A stretch of 23,704 bases of DNA from a virus, in the IMG/VR virus record IMGVR_UViG_3300030103_000415, positions 1 through 23,704 of that record; one strand, written 5' to 3'. Below the pieces are notes generated by a model. The model was not told where the DNA came from and did no database searches. It saw nothing but the letters and a program-made list of their open reading frames with translations. Shown here piece by piece: positions 22,426 to 23,704 of this stretch (its first letter is position 1; each line of letters starts with the position of its first letter). Made by a program: the position numbers and the translations under genes.

Positions 22426-22451
22426 ACTATAATTACTTATTATATATTACT

Positions 22452-22646
22452 ATGAAGAAAAGAAACCCTATAGCTAAACAAATACGTAACCCTACTTATA
22501 GGACACAAGTTGTACCTAACAAACGAGGCGTGGACGAAACCTACGATTGGGTTGCTGAATGGATGGACGAGGAAGATGGCAAGACCACCGAAGATAGAAG
22601 AGAAAACAAAGACGTACAATCTACTGATGACGGTAAGCCAATATGA
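22452..22646 (+). CDS. Small basic/acidic phage protein of the MKKRNPIAK type
   Basis: A 64-aa protein starting MKKRNPIAKQIRNPTYRTQV. The 'MKKRNPIAK.LR.P.YR..V' start is a very common short-gene signature in phages of marine and other proteobacteria; its function is unknown to me. A basic N-terminal half (to about residue 25) is followed by an acidic half (DWVAEWMDEEDGKTTEDRRE). ATG 22452 is preceded by AT-rich DNA and has no Shine-Dalgarno site, whereas the next three genes do. The open frame extends back to 22392 but that would run through the leader. It overlaps the regulator gene at 22576 by 71 bases. Confidence 0.8.
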   Translation: MKKRNPIAKQIRNPTYRTQVVPNKRGVDETYDWVAEWMDEEDGKTTEDRRENKDVQSTDDGKPI

Positions 22647-22791
22647 CAAACTTGCTACGCTATCAGAGAAACGACAAAAGACCGAACTAGAACAAGTCAG
22701 TGTTGCTGACCTAATACGGGAAGCAATCGACCTATACATCCACGTAATTGAACAAGAGGAAGAAGATGCGAAGACGGGAACTGAAGGCTGA
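22576..22791 (+). CDS. Ribbon-helix-helix-type DNA-binding protein
   Basis: From ATG 22576 (preceded by GAGGAAG) the product is 71 aa. TYNLLMTVSQYDKLATLSEKR (about 13-33) reads as a short beta-strand plus helix, and SVADLIREAIDLYIHVIEQ (about 42-60) as the second helix; this is the order of ribbon-helix-helix repressors of the Arc/CopG kind, which dimerise and bind operators by the strand. Length fits the family. The tail is acidic (EEEDAKTGTE). It is in the first + strand early operon close to the divergent promoter, as expected for an autoregulator. It starts inside the 64-aa gene in another frame and overlaps the next gene by 26 bases. The fold call is from pattern only. Confidence 0.68.
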   Translation: MARPPKIEEKTKTYNLLMTVSQYDKLATLSEKRQKTELEQVSVADLIREAIDLYIHVIEQEEEDAKTGTEG

Positions 22792-23014
22792 GATAGTCGA
22801 ACGAGAGTTTGACGGGAAATGGCAAGTCCTCACGCCAGCTAGTATGGTAAGGCTAAACGAGACAAGCCGCGAACTTGTTAAACAGGGTGAAGCTGTCGAC
22901 CTGACAAAGTGGGTCACGGTTCATGTGACAAATTCTGAACGCCAAGCAAAAAAATGGCTTGACACTAATGCCGGTTATGTGTTAAGACTAAGTACGCCCT
23001 ACGAGGTTGCATAG
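22766..23014 (+). CDS. Small early phage protein (82 aa), unknown function
   Basis: From ATG 22766 the product is 82 aa, with AAGAGGAAGAAG directly upstream giving a strong ribosome site; the TTG at 22748 is not needed. It starts very basic (MRRRELKAEIVEREFDGKWQ), has a middle 'ASMVRLNETSRELVKQG' helix, and ends with a strand-rich stretch (TKWVTVHVTNSERQAKKW). Overlaps the regulator gene by 26 bases and is the last gene before the terminator at 23046. No family recognised. Early position and small size fit a host-takeover or regulatory protein, but that is only inference. Confidence 0.65.
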   Translation: MRRRELKAEIVEREFDGKWQVLTPASMVRLNETSRELVKQGEAVDLTKWVTVHVTNSERQAKKWLDTNAGYVLRLSTPYEVA

Positions 23015-23045
23015 ACGTAGGGTGTCCTTTCTGTTGGTTGGGAAG

Positions 23046-23080
23046 CGGGGTTGTCCTTTTGGATAGCCCCGTTTTCTTTT
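23046..23080 (+). terminator. Strong rho-independent terminator
   Basis: CGGGGTTGTCC (23046-23056) pairs with GGATAGCCCCG (23061-23071) along all 11 positions (two of them G-T), with a TTTT loop and a TTTTCTTTT tail (23072-23080). It closes the first early operon about 30 bases after the stop of the 82-aa gene, and the next promoter begins five bases later. Confidence 0.88.
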
Positions 23081-23084
23081 GGGG

Positions 23085-23113
23085 TTGACACGTTTAATAG
23101 TTTACTGTATGGG
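23085..23113 (+). promoter_or_regulatory. Promoter for second + strand early operon
   Basis: A perfect TTGACA (23085-23090), a 17-base spacer and TATGGG (23108-23113), directly after the terminator. It shares the TAGTTT in the spacer and GTATGGxTA around the -10 with the primase promoter at 22331-22359. A start near 23120 would leave a leader of about 28 bases before the ATG at 23148, which has its own ribosome site. Confidence 0.65.
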
Positions 23114-23147
23114 TAATGAAACTGCAAACAAACAGAAGGAAAAGCAG

Positions 23148-23369
23148 ATGCGTTCAAATCACAAATTAATTATCAAAGCAAGAGTAATGAAACAAGTTAC
23201 CGAAGAATATCAGTTTGATTGTACAGGCATGACACCAGACCAGATACAAGAAGAAATGGGAAGAGCGTATGTAGAAGACAGGGACGCTGAAGGCTGGGAT
23301 TGTGTGGGTTGGGAAACTGACCATTCAGAAATTAAGATGAATTTGGAGATTGTAGAAAATGACAATTAA
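23148..23369 (+). CDS. Small early phage protein (73 aa), unknown function
   Basis: From ATG 23148, chosen because AGAAGGAAAAG lies at the right distance upstream; an in-frame ATG at 23109 lies inside the -10 element and is unlikely. The 73-aa protein begins MRSNHKLIIKARVMKQVTEE and has a 'DCTGMTPDQIQEEMGRAYVE' helix, then 'EGWDCVGWETDHSEIKMNLEI' as likely beta-strands. Pattern suggests an alpha/beta small protein; no family known to me. It overlaps the next gene by 11 bases. Confidence 0.68.
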   Translation: MRSNHKLIIKARVMKQVTEEYQFDCTGMTPDQIQEEMGRAYVEDRDAEGWDCVGWETDHSEIKMNLEIVENDN

Positions 23370-23613
23370 AAGAATACACATCAACCAACATCACATCCGC
23401 CACAACAGCAAGACAGGTGATTACAAGCCCGTTATATCTGTAAAGGTTAACGGTAAGAACTACACAGGACATGGTGTAGAGTTTTTATCTGGGCGTGTTG
23501 TTTACTCACCAGACAAGCCGTTGTCGTGTGGTGCTAAGGTTTGGATAGAAACAACAGAGGCAGTGGCTATCAAGAAAGAACCAACAGGAGATAAGTGGAC
23601 ATGGATGGCTTAA
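23359..23613 (+). CDS. Small conserved marine-phage protein (84 aa)
   Basis: An 84-aa protein beginning MTIKRIHINQHHIRHNSKTG, with 'KPVISVKVNGKNYTGHGVEF' and 'GRVVYSPDKPLSCGAKVWIE' (about 45-64). The 'IHVNQH.IR.N...G..KPV..VK' and 'VVYSPDKPLSCGAKVWIET' signatures are shared by short proteins of many marine podoviruses and cyanophages; no function is assigned as far as I know. It looks all-beta. The start overlaps the stop of the preceding gene, and the next gene starts 13 bases inside its end. Confidence 0.8.
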   Translation: MTIKRIHINQHHIRHNSKTGDYKPVISVKVNGKNYTGHGVEFLSGRVVYSPDKPLSCGAKVWIETTEAVAIKKEPTGDKWTWMA

Positions 23614-23704
23614 CTTGTTTACGGTGTGGTCACTACCATGAGGACTACAACCGCTTAAAGCATTACAGTTATGATAGCGGCGGGTTCTGCCGTAATTGTG
23701 ATTA
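23601..23704 (+). CDS. Zinc-ribbon protein, N-terminal part (runs off the window)
   Basis: From ATG 23601, in another frame than the preceding gene, the product begins MDGLTCLRCGHYHEDYNRLK and continues to CRNCD at the end of the window. Two CxxC pairs (C6/C9 and C30/C33) form a complete four-Cys zinc site. The frame is still open at the last base. The overlap with the preceding gene is 13 bases. It is a second, unrelated-looking small zinc-ribbon protein in the window; role unknown. Confidence 0.6.
   Translation, partial: MDGLTCLRCGHYHEDYNRLKHYSYDSGGFCRNCD

Noticed and set aside
22428-22433. Perfect TATAAT as the main + strand -10
   Set aside because: No -35-like hexamer at 16-18 bases upstream (the bases there are AT-rich without TTGACA resemblance) and no extended -10; the 22373-22401 pair has better spacing.
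1-23704. tRNA genes, integrase, transposase or CRISPR array
   Set aside because: I saw no cloverleaf with matching arms in the small gaps, no recombinase motifs and no direct-repeat arrays; nearly all DNA is accounted for by genes.

Overview
The window is a compact piece of a tailed-phage genome. About 98% of it is coding, neighbouring genes overlap by a few bases, and there is no tRNA, integrase, insertion sequence or CRISPR array. The gene set (a T7-like family A DNA polymerase with a partial DnaJ-type zinc finger inserted, separate primase and DnaB-like helicase, Cas4/RecB-like nuclease, T7-type endonuclease I, MazG, monomeric B12-dependent ribonucleotide reductase and large internal virion proteins) fits a marine podovirus of the HMO-2011 type. 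I recall from memory that HMO-2011, a SAR116 phage, has the DnaJ-domain polymerase; a similar alphaproteobacterial host is an inference.

Region 1 (1-11386, + strand) is the end of the late block. It holds the C-terminus of a tail protein, a receptor-binding/tail-fibre-like protein, a small conserved protein, a holin-like membrane peptide, a long-helical virion protein with striking 11-residue Asn-led repeats, two small virion-associated proteins, two large internal-virion-type proteins (702 and 1608 aa), and a Met/Lys/Gly-rich 92-aa protein.

Region 2 (22324 down to 11370, - strand) is one long replication and nucleotide-metabolism operon. In transcription order: TOPRIM primase, DnaB-like helicase, small conserved protein, DEDDy 3'-5' exonuclease, family A polymerase (split from the exonuclease by a +1 frame change), candidate single-strand-binding protein, Cas4-like nuclease, unknown protein, endonuclease I, unknown protein, MazG, DUF3310 protein, zinc-ribbon protein, class II NrdJ reductase, two small membrane proteins, a PD-(D/E)XK nuclease and a 73-aa protein. 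The nucleases can degrade and process DNA, NrdJ and MazG shape the dNTP pool, and primase, helicase, polymerase and SSB copy the genome.

Region 3 (22452-end, + strand) is a divergent set of small early genes: a basic protein, a ribbon-helix-helix regulator, three unknown small proteins and a truncated zinc-ribbon protein. The 127-bp gap between regions 2 and 3 carries back-to-back promoters whose -35 boxes form an inverted repeat; a matching promoter and a strong terminator lie at 23046-23113. Where regions 1 and 2 converge, each strand's terminator lies inside the other strand's genes.

The most notable observations are the split exonuclease/polymerase, the zinc-finger polymerase, the hendecad-repeat virion protein, the reciprocal embedded terminators and the divergent promoter/operator with a probably leaderless primase mRNA.
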